A DNA stretch of 43,062 bases from Actinomycetota bacterium (lineage in GTDB: Bacteria > Actinomycetota > Acidimicrobiia > Acidimicrobiales > AC-35), in contig VAXP01000115.1 in the NCBI GenBank assembly GCA_005884125.1, forward strand, positions 1 through 43,062, in the 5' to 3' direction. Position numbers and translations under genes: made by a program. Every line of letters starts with the position of its first letter. Position 1 is the first letter of the stretch. The notes under the pieces were generated by a model. It made no database searches, was not told where the DNA came from, and worked only from the letters and a program-made list of their open reading frames with translations. This document shows positions 24,006 through 31,261 of the stretch, in pieces.

Positions 24006-25843
24006 TCACGACCGCCCCCGGCCCCGTGGCGTCGGGTGAGCAGGGTGACGACCCGGCCCCGTCGACCCTGCCCGGGCTGCTCCTGGCCCACGTCCGGGCC
24101 CGGCCTGCCGCGGTGGCGCTGCGCAAGAAGAACCTGGGCCGGTGGCGCGAGTACTCGTGGGAGGAGTACGGGACGAGGTCGGCCCGCACCGGCCTCGGCC
24201 TCCTCGAGCTCGGCGTCCAGGCCGGCGACCGCGTCGCCATCCACAGCGAGAACCGGCCTTCATGGCTCTTCGCCGACCTGGGCATCCAGGGCATCGGCGC
24301 CGTCACCGTGGGCATCTACCCGACGTCGCCCGCCACCGAGGTGGAGTACCTGCTCAGCCACTCCGGCTCGGTCGTGCTCTTCGCCGAGGACGAGGAGCAG
24401 CTGGACAAGGCCCTGTCCGTGCGGGGCCGGCTCGCCGACCTGCGCACCATCGTCGTCATCGACCCCCGGGGCGTGAAGCAGCTGGACGACCCGATGATCA
24501 TGACCTTGGCCGAGCTGGAAGGCCTGGGGGAGCGCAGGCAGCTGGAGGACTACGCCGAGCGGGTCGCGGCCCTGGACCCGTCGAGCATGGCCATCATCGT
24601 CTACACGTCGGGCACGACCGGCCCGCCCAAGGGGGCCATGCTCAGCCACGCCAACCTGCTCAGCGCGGGCTCCTCGCTGCGCCAGGCCTTCGGCACCCGT
24701 CCCGACGACGAGGTCCTCTCCTACCTACCCCTCTGCCACGTCGCCGAGCGCCTGGGCTCGACCGTGAACGCCCTCGCCGCCGGGTACGTCGTGAACTTCG
24801 GGGAGGGCGGGGAGTCGTTCCCCAACGACCTCTACGAGGTCCAGCCCACCGTGTTCCTGGGCGTGCCCCGGGTGTGGGAGAAGATGATGGCGTCCATCCA
24901 GATCCGCATGGCCGACGCCAGCCGGCTCAAGCGGCTCACCTACCGCTTCTCGCTGGCCCTGGGGCGAGGCCTGGCCCGGCGACGCATGGCCGGACGGCTC
25001 GGGCTCCGAGGTCGCATCGGCGCGGCCGTGGGCTCGGTCCTGGTGTTCCGGCCCCTCAGGGACAAGCTCGGCCTGGGCCGCGTCCGGGTCGCCATCTCGG
25101 GAGCGGCCCCGGTGGCCCCCCAGGTGCTCGAGTTCCTCTGGGCCCTGGGTGTCCCTGTGCGGGAGGGCTACGGCCAGACGGAGGGGAGTGCCCTGGCCAC
25201 CTTCACGCCCCTCCATGACGTGCGCATCGGCAAGGTGGGCACGGCCGAGCCGGGCGTGGAGCTCCGCATCGCCCCCGACGGCGAGATCCTGGTGCGTAGC
25301 CCCGGGGTGTTCCTGGGCTACTTCCGAGACCCCGAGGCCACGGCCCAGGCCATCGACGACCAGGGCTGGCTCAGCACCGGGGACGTGGGCGAGCTGGATG
25401 ACGCCGGCTTCCTCACCATCACCGACCGCAAGAAGGACATCATCATCACCTCCGGGGGAAAGAACATCTCCCCGTCGGAGATAGAGAACCGCCTCAAGGT
25501 GTCACCCTATGTGCGCGAGGCCGTCATCGTGGGCGACGGCCGCAAGTACCTCACCGCCCTCGTCGGGATCGAGGCGGACACCGTGGGCGACTGGGCCACC
25601 CGCCGGAACCTGTCCTTCACCACCTATAGGGACCTGTCGGCCAAGCCCGAGGTCACAGAGCTCATCGGCGTCTGGGTCGAGGAGGTCAACCGCGACCTGG
25701 CCCAGGTGGAGACGGTCAAGCGCTTCACGCTCCTTCCCAAGGAGCTCGACCACGAGGAGGGCGAGCTCACCGCCACCCAGAAGGTCAAGCGAGCCGCCAT
25801 CGCCCGCGAGTTCTCGGACCTCATCGAGGCGATGTACCGGTGA
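24002..25843 (+). CDS. AMP-forming long-chain acyl-CoA synthetase-like ligase
   Basis: The 613-residue enzyme activates a carboxylic acid to its CoA thioester through an acyl-AMP. It has the AMP-binding P-loop IVYTSGTTGPPKGAMLSHAN, then LSYLPLCHVAERLGSTVNAL, the adenine-binding GYGQTEGS, LSTGDVGELDDAGFLTITDR and the hinge/linker DRKKDIIITSGGKNISPSEI. A C-terminal lid follows, with VIVGDGRKYLTALVGIEADT and a Lys in ATQKVKRAAIA. Length and motifs fit the FACL/FadD15 type. It is embedded between livG and livH with four-base GTGA overlaps on both sides, so its synthesis is coupled to the importer, presumably to trap the imported acid as CoA ester. Confidence 0.92.
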   Translation: MITTAPGPVASGEQGDDPAPSTLPGLLLAHVRARPAAVALRKKNLGRWREYSWEEYGTRSARTGLGLLELGVQAGDRVAIHSENRPSWLFADLGIQGIGAVTVGIYPTSPATEVEYLLSHSGSVVLFAEDEEQLDKALSVRGRLADLRTIVVIDPRGVKQLDDPMIMTLAELEGLGERRQLEDYAERVAALDPSSMAIIVYTSGTTGPPKGAMLSHANLLSAGSSLRQAFGTRPDDEVLSYLPLCHVAERLGSTVNALAAGYVVNFGEGGESFPNDLYEVQPTVFLGVPRVWEKMMASIQIRMADASRLKRLTYRFSLALGRGLARRRMAGRLGLRGRIGAAVGSVLVFRPLRDKLGLGRVRVAISGAAPVAPQVLEFLWALGVPVREGYGQTEGSALATFTPLHDVRIGKVGTAEPGVELRIAPDGEILVRSPGVFLGYFRDPEATAQAIDDQGWLSTGDVGELDDAGFLTITDRKKDIIITSGGKNISPSEIENRLKVSPYVREAVIVGDGRKYLTALVGIEADTVGDWATRRNLSFTTYRDLSAKPEVTELIGVWVEEVNRDLAQVETVKRFTLLPKELDHEEGELTATQKVKRAAIAREFSDLIEAMYR

Positions 25844-26748
25844 CCAACTTCCTGCAGCTCTGCTTCGCCGGTCTCGCCCTAGGGGCCCTCTACGCCCTGG
25901 TGGCCCTGGGCTTCGTCGTCATCTACAAGTCGACGGGCGTGATCAACTTCGCCCAGGGCGGCCTCGTCATCCTGGGCGCCTACCTGACCTACAACGCCCA
26001 CCACACATGGGGGCTCCCCTTCTACCTGGCTGTCCCCGTGGCCATGGCCATCTGCGCCCTGGTCGGCGCGGCCACCGAGCGGGTCGTCCTGCGCCGCATG
26101 GTGGGTCAGCCCCCCTTCGCGGTGATCATGGTGACGATCGGCCTGCTCTTCATCCTCGAGCAGGCGGTGACGTCGATCTGGGGCTTCAACCAGCTCGACC
26201 TGGGCGATCCGTGGGGCATCAAGAAGGTCACCGTGGGCGGCCTCAACCTGGCCCAGAAGGACCTGTGGACCATCGTTCTGGCCGCGGCCGCCCTGGCCGC
26301 CTTCTTCGTCTTCTTCCGCTACTCGCGCATGGGCGTGGCCATGAGGGCCACCGCCTTCGACCAGGAGGCGGCCGTGGCCCAGGGCATCAGCGCCCGGCGG
26401 GTCTTCGCCGTGTCCTGGGCCATCGCCGCGGCCGTGGCCACCATCGCCGGGGTCATGCTGGCCGCGGGCGGGGGAGGCCTGCACAGCGACCTCGACATCA
26501 TCGCCCTGCTCGCCTTCCCCGCCATCATCCTGGGGGGCCTGGATTCCCCCGGGGGCGCCATCGTCGGCGGGATCATCATCGGCATCACCCAGAACCTGAC
26601 GGCCGGCTACCAGGGAACGGGGGCCAACCACTACTTAGGCTTCCTGGGCGGCGGGTTCAGCAGCGTCATGCCCTACGTGGTGATGATCGTGATCCTCATG
26701 GTCCGCCCCTACGGCCTGTTCGGCACCAGGGAGGTGCGCAGAATCTGA
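25840..26748 (+). CDS. livH: Branched-chain-amino-acid-type ABC transporter permease, LivH-like
   Basis: The 302-residue inner-membrane permease begins MTNFLQLCFAGLALGALYAL, then VALGFVVIYKSTGVINFAQG, the strongly conserved LivH first two helices. MGVAMRATAFDQEAAVAQGI is the cytoplasmic loop that contacts the ATPases, followed by FAVSWAIAAAVATIAGVML, ALLAFPAIILGGLDSPGGAI and a final MIVILMVRPYGLFGTREVRR, the family end. It forms the translocation path with LivM. GTG 25840 overlaps the ligase stop (GTGA), and its TGA overlaps the livM ATG by one base. Confidence 0.95.
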   Translation: MTNFLQLCFAGLALGALYALVALGFVVIYKSTGVINFAQGGLVILGAYLTYNAHHTWGLPFYLAVPVAMAICALVGAATERVVLRRMVGQPPFAVIMVTIGLLFILEQAVTSIWGFNQLDLGDPWGIKKVTVGGLNLAQKDLWTIVLAAAALAAFFVFFRYSRMGVAMRATAFDQEAAVAQGISARRVFAVSWAIAAAVATIAGVMLAAGGGGLHSDLDIIALLAFPAIILGGLDSPGGAIVGGIIIGITQNLTAGYQGTGANHYLGFLGGGFSSVMPYVVMIVILMVRPYGLFGTREVRRI

Positions 26749-27854
26749 TGCCCCGCCTCCGCAACCTTCACATGACCCTGCGCTACCAGGACGACCTGCG
26801 CCTCTTCCGCTCCCGATATGCCAGAGCCGCCGTGCTCGCCCTGCTGGTCGGGGGTGTCCTCTTCCCCCTGTCGTTCAAGAGCGAGTTCTGGCTGTCAGTG
26901 CTCGACTATGCGGGCATCGCCGCAATCGGCGCCATCGGCCTCAACCTCCTGACCGGCTACACGGGGCAGGTGTCCCTCGGCCACGCCTTCTTCATCGGGG
27001 TAGGGGCGTACTGCGCTGTGTTCTTCGGCGGCCACCACCACGTCAACCTGCTGATCTGGCTGGGCGCGGCCGCGGTCATCGGCGGGCTGATAGGCGGGCT
27101 CGTCGGTCCCTTCGCCCTGCGCCTGCGAGGCAGCTACCTGGCCATCGTCTCCCTGGGGCTGGTCTTCCTGGGTCTCCACGTGTTCCGCAACTGGACGCAG
27201 CTGACCGGGGGACCGGGGGGGACGTCGGTGGCGCCCCCGCTCAAGCTCGGCCCCCTTGACTTCACCAAGCTGCAGATCGGCAACCAGGTCTACAGCCGCA
27301 ACCAGAGCTTCTTCCTGCTCATCTGGGCCATCGTCGGCCTCACCGCGCTGGTCAGCAAGAACATCGTGCGGTCCCGTCCCGGGCGGGCCATGCAGGCCAT
27401 ACGCGACAGGGACGTGGCCGCCGAGGTCGTGGGCGTCCGCCTGGCCCGCTACAAGATCGGCGCCTTCGTGGTCTCCAGCGCCCTGGCCGCGGTGGCGGGG
27501 GCCCTCTTCGGTGCCTACCAGCAGTTCGTGCAGCCGGACAACTGGAGCCTTTTCGTGTCCATCCAGTACATCGCCATCATCATCGTGGGCGGCATCGGCA
27601 GCATCTACGGGTCGGTCCTCGGTGCCCTCTTCGTCGGCGCCGTCCCCCAGCTGGTAGACCGCTACAGCAAGAGCATCCCCTTCGTGGCCAAGACGGCGGT
27701 GGGCAGCAGCGGCTTCCACCTTTCCGTCTTCCAGCTCAACCAGATCATCTTCGGTGCGCTGATCGTGCTCTTCCTGGTGCTAGAACCCCGGGGGCTGGCC
27801 GCAGTGTGGCAACGCCTCAAGACCTACCTGAGGGCCTGGCCCTTCTCCTACTGA
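26748..27854 (+). CDS. livM: Branched-chain-amino-acid-type ABC transporter permease, LivM-like
   Basis: The 368-residue partner permease has a charged N-terminus (MPRLRNLHMTLRYQDDLRLF) and the LivM core: IGAIGLNLLTGYTGQVSLGH, FFIGVGAYCAVFF, LRLRGSYLAIVSLGLVFLGL and the ATPase-contact loop RPGRAMQAIRDRDVAAEVVG. YKIGAFVVSSALAAVAGALF and IIIVGGIGSIYGSVLGALFV follow. It ends after LVLEPRGLAAVWQRLKTYLR. The ATG at 26748 overlaps the livH stop by one base. Together with livH, livF, livG and the lipoprotein gene it makes a complete HAAT importer. Confidence 0.94.
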   Translation: MPRLRNLHMTLRYQDDLRLFRSRYARAAVLALLVGGVLFPLSFKSEFWLSVLDYAGIAAIGAIGLNLLTGYTGQVSLGHAFFIGVGAYCAVFFGGHHHVNLLIWLGAAAVIGGLIGGLVGPFALRLRGSYLAIVSLGLVFLGLHVFRNWTQLTGGPGGTSVAPPLKLGPLDFTKLQIGNQVYSRNQSFFLLIWAIVGLTALVSKNIVRSRPGRAMQAIRDRDVAAEVVGVRLARYKIGAFVVSSALAAVAGALFGAYQQFVQPDNWSLFVSIQYIAIIIVGGIGSIYGSVLGALFVGAVPQLVDRYSKSIPFVAKTAVGSSGFHLSVFQLNQIIFGALIVLFLVLEPRGLAAVWQRLKTYLRAWPFSY

Positions 27855-27880
27855 CAACCATGACGACAAGGGAGACTTCG

Positions 27881-29155
27881 GTGCACACATCCGGAATGGG
27901 GAAACTGATCGCCGTCCTCGGCGCGGTGACGCTGGTCGCCGCCGCCTGCGGCGGCAGCAGCAAGACCAGCACGTCGGCCAAGAAGACCCTGGCCCCGGCT
28001 CCGGGATTCGATCCGGTGGCCAAGACCATCCACGTCGGCGTCATCACCCCCCTCACCGGGCCCGTCGCTGTCATAGGGAAGCCGCTCACGGCCGGCAACG
28101 AGGTGTGGTTCAAGTACCTGAACCAGGAGAAGGGCGGGATCGCGGGCAAGTACCAGGTGACCCTCGACGAGGAGGACAGCCAGTACGTGCCCCAGAACGC
28201 GGTGCAGGCCTACCAGAAGATCAAGGGCAACGAGGTCGCCATCGAACAGCTCCTGGGCACCCCGGTGACCAAGGCCGTCCTGCCCCTGCTCAAGCAGGAC
28301 AACGTCGTGGCCCAACCGGCGTCGCTCGACGCCGACTGGGTCCCCGAGCAGAACCTCATCCCCATCGGCGGCCCGTACCAGATCCAGATGATCAACGCGG
28401 CCGACTACATAGCCAAGGACGCGGGCCTGAAGTCCAAGAAGTGGTGCGACACCATCCAGGACGACGCCTACGGTCAGGCCGGCCAGGCCGGCCTCACCTA
28501 CGGCGCCCAGGCCCAGGGCGTCTCCATCGTCAGCACGGCCAAGTTTCCCGCCGGCAACGCCGACTTCACCCCCCAGGTGCAGCAGCTCAAGTCGGCCGGG
28601 TGCGAGGTCGTCTTCCTGACCTCCACCCCGTCGGACACGGCCAAGCTCATGGCCAAGGCGGCCCAGCTCCAGTTCGCCCCCCAGTGGATCGGGCAGTCCC
28701 CGAGCTACATCGGCGCCTTCGCGGCGTCGCCCCTCAAGGACTACCTGGCCGCCCACTTCCTGGTCGCGGGGGAGGGCACCGAGTGGGGCGACACCAGCGT
28801 GCCGGGCATGGCCGACATGATCAGCCGGCTGCAGAAGTACGACCCGGCCCAGGCCCCCGACTACTACTTCGGGTTCGGCTACAACGAGGCCCGGGCCGTG
28901 ACCGCGCTCCTCGAGAAGGCGGTGGCGCTGGGCGATCTCAGCCGGCAGGGGATCGTCAACGCCCTGAACAAGCTGGGGACAGTGAGCTTCGACGGCCTGA
29001 CCGGCGACTACACCTACGCCAGCCCGGCCCAGCGGGTGTTCCCCCGGGCCAGCACGATCTTCAAGGTCAACCCGGCCAAGCCCGTGGGGCTGGAGAAGGT
29101 GAAGTACAACTTCGAGTCCGACTCGGCCAAGACCTACAAGCTCCCCGGCACCTGA
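27881..29155 (+). CDS. livK: ABC transporter substrate-binding lipoprotein, LivK-like
   Basis: The 424-residue protein is a type I periplasmic-binding-fold lipoprotein. MHTSGMGKLIAVLGAVTLVA leads into the lipobox VAAAC (Cys23), followed by a Gly/Ser/Thr-rich spacer. The fold starts at IHVGVITPLTGPVAVIGKPL and continues through GNEVWFKYLNQEKGGIAGKY, NEVAIEQLLGTPVTKAVLPL, WCDTIQDDAYGQAGQAGLTY and FPAGNADFTPQVQQLKSAGC. It captures substrate outside the membrane and delivers it to LivHM. GTG 27881 is chosen because AAGGGAG lies 6 nt upstream. The ligand is unknown; the ligase in the same operon suggests an organic acid. Confidence 0.92.
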   Translation: MHTSGMGKLIAVLGAVTLVAAACGGSSKTSTSAKKTLAPAPGFDPVAKTIHVGVITPLTGPVAVIGKPLTAGNEVWFKYLNQEKGGIAGKYQVTLDEEDSQYVPQNAVQAYQKIKGNEVAIEQLLGTPVTKAVLPLLKQDNVVAQPASLDADWVPEQNLIPIGGPYQIQMINAADYIAKDAGLKSKKWCDTIQDDAYGQAGQAGLTYGAQAQGVSIVSTAKFPAGNADFTPQVQQLKSAGCEVVFLTSTPSDTAKLMAKAAQLQFAPQWIGQSPSYIGAFAASPLKDYLAAHFLVAGEGTEWGDTSVPGMADMISRLQKYDPAQAPDYYFGFGYNEARAVTALLEKAVALGDLSRQGIVNALNKLGTVSFDGLTGDYTYASPAQRVFPRASTIFKVNPAKPVGLEKVKYNFESDSAKTYKLPGT

Positions 29156-29186
29156 TCGGGGTCACCCCGGGCGGCCCGGGCCGCGG

Positions 29187-30176
29187 TCAGCGGGCGGGCT
29201 CCGGAGGCGCGGAGCCTGCCTGCTGTAGGGCCCGCTCGACGTCGGCCCACGTGAGCACCTCGTCGCCTGCGGCCGGGGTCCCTTCGTGCGATGCCGCGGC
29301 GTGAGCCGCGGCCCGGGCCGCCGCCCTCTCGGCCCGCTCGGTCCGCTCCGACTCCGCCGTCCAGCGGAAGAAGATCACCACGATCACCGACCAGATGAAG
29401 GCGGCCTCGCCCACCTTCATGAGCGCGGCAGCCAGCTGCTGGTCCTCGACCACGTCGAAGCCCAGGGCGTGGGGGACCCGGGCGTAGAACGAGTAGACGG
29501 GCCCCTGGGCGAAGGTGAGGAAGGAAGCGGGCACGGTGGGCAGCACCGTCTGCAGGAACAGGTAGAGCATCCGCAGCGGGGCCGACATGGTCGGGAACTC
29601 GGGGAGACGGTTCACCACCGGGAACCACATGAGCAGCCCCGACGCGAACAGCAGCAGGTGGGCGAAGAAGTGGGAGGCGTCGTGCTCCAGGGTGAAGTTC
29701 ACCACCGCGGGCCAGTGGGACAGAGCGAAGACCACGTTGAACAAGATGCCCGCGCAGAAGGGCCGGGCCAGGGTGCGGACCGCGTCCCCCAGCCGGCGCG
29801 GCCTCAACATCCATCGGGTGAGCCATCCGGGCATGCCCACGAGGAGCAGGGGCGGGGCCACCAGGGTGATCACGATGTGCTGGAACATGTGGACCGAGTA
29901 GAGGTAGCGCTCGCCGATGTCGTGCACGGGCCAGTCGGCGACGGCCCACAAGAGGGCCACCCCGCCCAGGAAGCAGGCGACCTGACGCCTGGTCGCCACC
30001 GGCGTCCCCTCCGGCACCTGCCTGGGCCCCAGCCTGGCCAGGGCCAGCACGTACAGGGCCGCCGCCGCCGTGAAGATGGCCCAGACCTCGGGGTGGGCGT
30101 GGTAGCGCCAGGGGTTGACCCGCCCGGCCGGCCCCCCGGCCAGCGGGGCCAGGGCCGCCACCGGCGCCAGGCTCAC
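29187..30176 (-). CDS. ctaG: caa3-type cytochrome c oxidase assembly factor CtaG
   Basis: The 329-residue polytopic protein matches the caa3-type CtaG family. Helices with conserved His include DWPVHDIGERYLYSVHMFQH, IVITLVAPPLLLVGMPGWL, FALSHWPAVVNFTLEHDASH and FFAHLLLFASGLLMWFPVVN. The later FLQTVLPTVPASFLTFAQGP and LAAALMKVGEAAFIWSVIVV are the family end before an Ala/Glu-rich cytoplasmic tail. CtaG is needed to make active caa3 oxidase, probably in copper-centre assembly. It is last in the ctaC-D-E-IV-G operon, 7 nt after the subunit IV stop, and converges on livK with 31 nt between stops. Confidence 0.92.
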   Translation of the reverse strand: MSLAPVAALAPLAGGPAGRVNPWRYHAHPEVWAIFTAAAALYVLALARLGPRQVPEGTPVATRRQVACFLGGVALLWAVADWPVHDIGERYLYSVHMFQHIVITLVAPPLLLVGMPGWLTRWMLRPRRLGDAVRTLARPFCAGILFNVVFALSHWPAVVNFTLEHDASHFFAHLLLFASGLLMWFPVVNRLPEFPTMSAPLRMLYLFLQTVLPTVPASFLTFAQGPVYSFYARVPHALGFDVVEDQQLAAALMKVGEAAFIWSVIVVIFFRWTAESERTERAERAAARAAAHAAASHEGTPAAGDEVLTWADVERALQQAGSAPPEPAR

Positions 30177-30183
30177 CGCCCGC

Positions 30184-30582
30184 TCACTTGACGAAGACCC
30201 CCAGGGTGGTCAGGTAGGCCATGTACACGAACACGGCGAGGATGAACCCCCCCAGGAACAGCCGGCGCAGTAGCCGGTTGTCGAACTTGAGGTGCATGAA
30301 GTAGAGGGCGACGAAGCTCCCCTTCACCAGGGCGAAGACGAGCAGGAGCGAGTTCGACGCGGTGCGCTGGAGCTTGAGGTAGTACAGGGCCACCTCCACG
30401 GCGGTGACCACGGCCAGGAAGACGGCGATGCGGATGTACTGGGCGTCGGTGGGGTGGGGGCCGTGCTCGTCCTCAGCCAGGTGGGGTGGGGGCTGGACCT
30501 GATGGAGCCCGGGCTCTGGCGTAGCCGTGGCCGCGCCCGAGCCGGGGTCGGTGGTGGTCGTGGACGACTCGGCGTCGCTCAT
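30184..30582 (-). CDS. Cytochrome c oxidase subunit IV-type membrane protein
   Basis: The 132-residue protein has a Ser/Thr/Pro-rich N-terminus and then three helices: YIRIAVFLAVVTAVEVALYY, SLLLVFALVKGSFVALYFMH and LFLGGFILAVFVYMAYLTTL. The second carries the 'KGSFVALYFMHLKFDNR' segment characteristic of prokaryotic COX4/CtaF-like subunits. This small subunit stabilises the oxidase core. ATG 30582 follows GGAGGAG at a good distance. It lies between ctaE and ctaG. Confidence 0.9.
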   Translation of the reverse strand: MSDAESSTTTTDPGSGAATATPEPGLHQVQPPPHLAEDEHGPHPTDAQYIRIAVFLAVVTAVEVALYYLKLQRTASNSLLLVFALVKGSFVALYFMHLKFDNRLLRRLFLGGFILAVFVYMAYLTTLGVFVK

Positions 30583-30598
30583 CGGACTCCTCCTCCAC

Positions 30599-31261
30599 TC
30601 ACGGGCCCGGCAGCGTGTGGAGCACGCCAGGGTGCGTGGGCGAGGGGATCAAGTAGATCACGGTGAAGATGACGATCCACACCAGGTCGACGAAGTGCCA
30701 GTAAAGCCCGGCGATCTCGACGACCTCGGACCGCTCCTTGGTGAGCCGGCCCCGGAGGGACAGGTTCCAGAGGGAGAGCAGCATCACGATGCCCAGGGTC
30801 ACGTGCACGCCGTGGAACCCGGTCAGCACGAAGAAGCTGCTGCCGAAGAGGTTGGTCTTGATGGTGAGGCCCTTGCGGATGAAGGAGGTGAACTCGTAGA
30901 CCTGCCCGGCGATGAAGCTGGAGCCCAGCAGGGCGGTGGCCAGCAGCCAGATGCGGAGGCGGCGGTAGTCGCCCCGCTGGATCGACGCCAGGGCCAGGAC
31001 CATGGTCAGCGAGCTCATGAGGAGCACGAACGAGCTGATCGACGTGTAGGGGATGTCGTAGATCTGTTTGGGGTTGGGGCCGGTGATGCTCCGCCCCCGG
31101 TAGAGGATGTAGGTCGAGATGAGGGCGCCGAAGAGGAGGCACTCCGAGCCCAGGAAGCACCACATGGCCAGCTTCTCGTTGGAGACGCCCGTGTTGGTGA
31201 TGACCACGTGAGAGTCGTCGTGGCCGGCCAGGGCAGGCCCGGTGATCGCCGCGTCGGTCAC
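30599..31261 (-). CDS. ctaE: Cytochrome c oxidase subunit III
   Basis: The 220-residue product has the normal COX3 core: KLAMWCFLGSECLLFGALIS, YTSISSFVLLMSSLTMVLAL, IWLLATALLGSSFIAGQVYE, then FFVLTGFHGVHVTLGIVMLL with the conserved FHGxHV, and the final helix AGLYWHFVDLVWIVIFTVIY. COX3 maintains proton uptake and stability of subunit I. GTG 31261 overlaps the ctaD stop as GTGA. Contrast the COX3-like protein at 36400-36990, in which the FHGxHV and YWHFVD residues are altered. Confidence 0.94.
   Translation of the reverse strand: MTDAAITGPALAGHDDSHVVITNTGVSNEKLAMWCFLGSECLLFGALISTYILYRGRSITGPNPKQIYDIPYTSISSFVLLMSSLTMVLALASIQRGDYRRLRIWLLATALLGSSFIAGQVYEFTSFIRKGLTIKTNLFGSSFFVLTGFHGVHVTLGIVMLLSLWNLSLRGRLTKERSEVVEIAGLYWHFVDLVWIVIFTVIYLIPSPTHPGVLHTLPGP

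Noticed and set aside
29156-29186. Bidirectional terminator between livK and ctaG
   Set aside because: CGGGGTCACCCCG and CCCGGGCGGCCCGGG can pair, but there is no T-run on either strand and the gap is only 31 bp.
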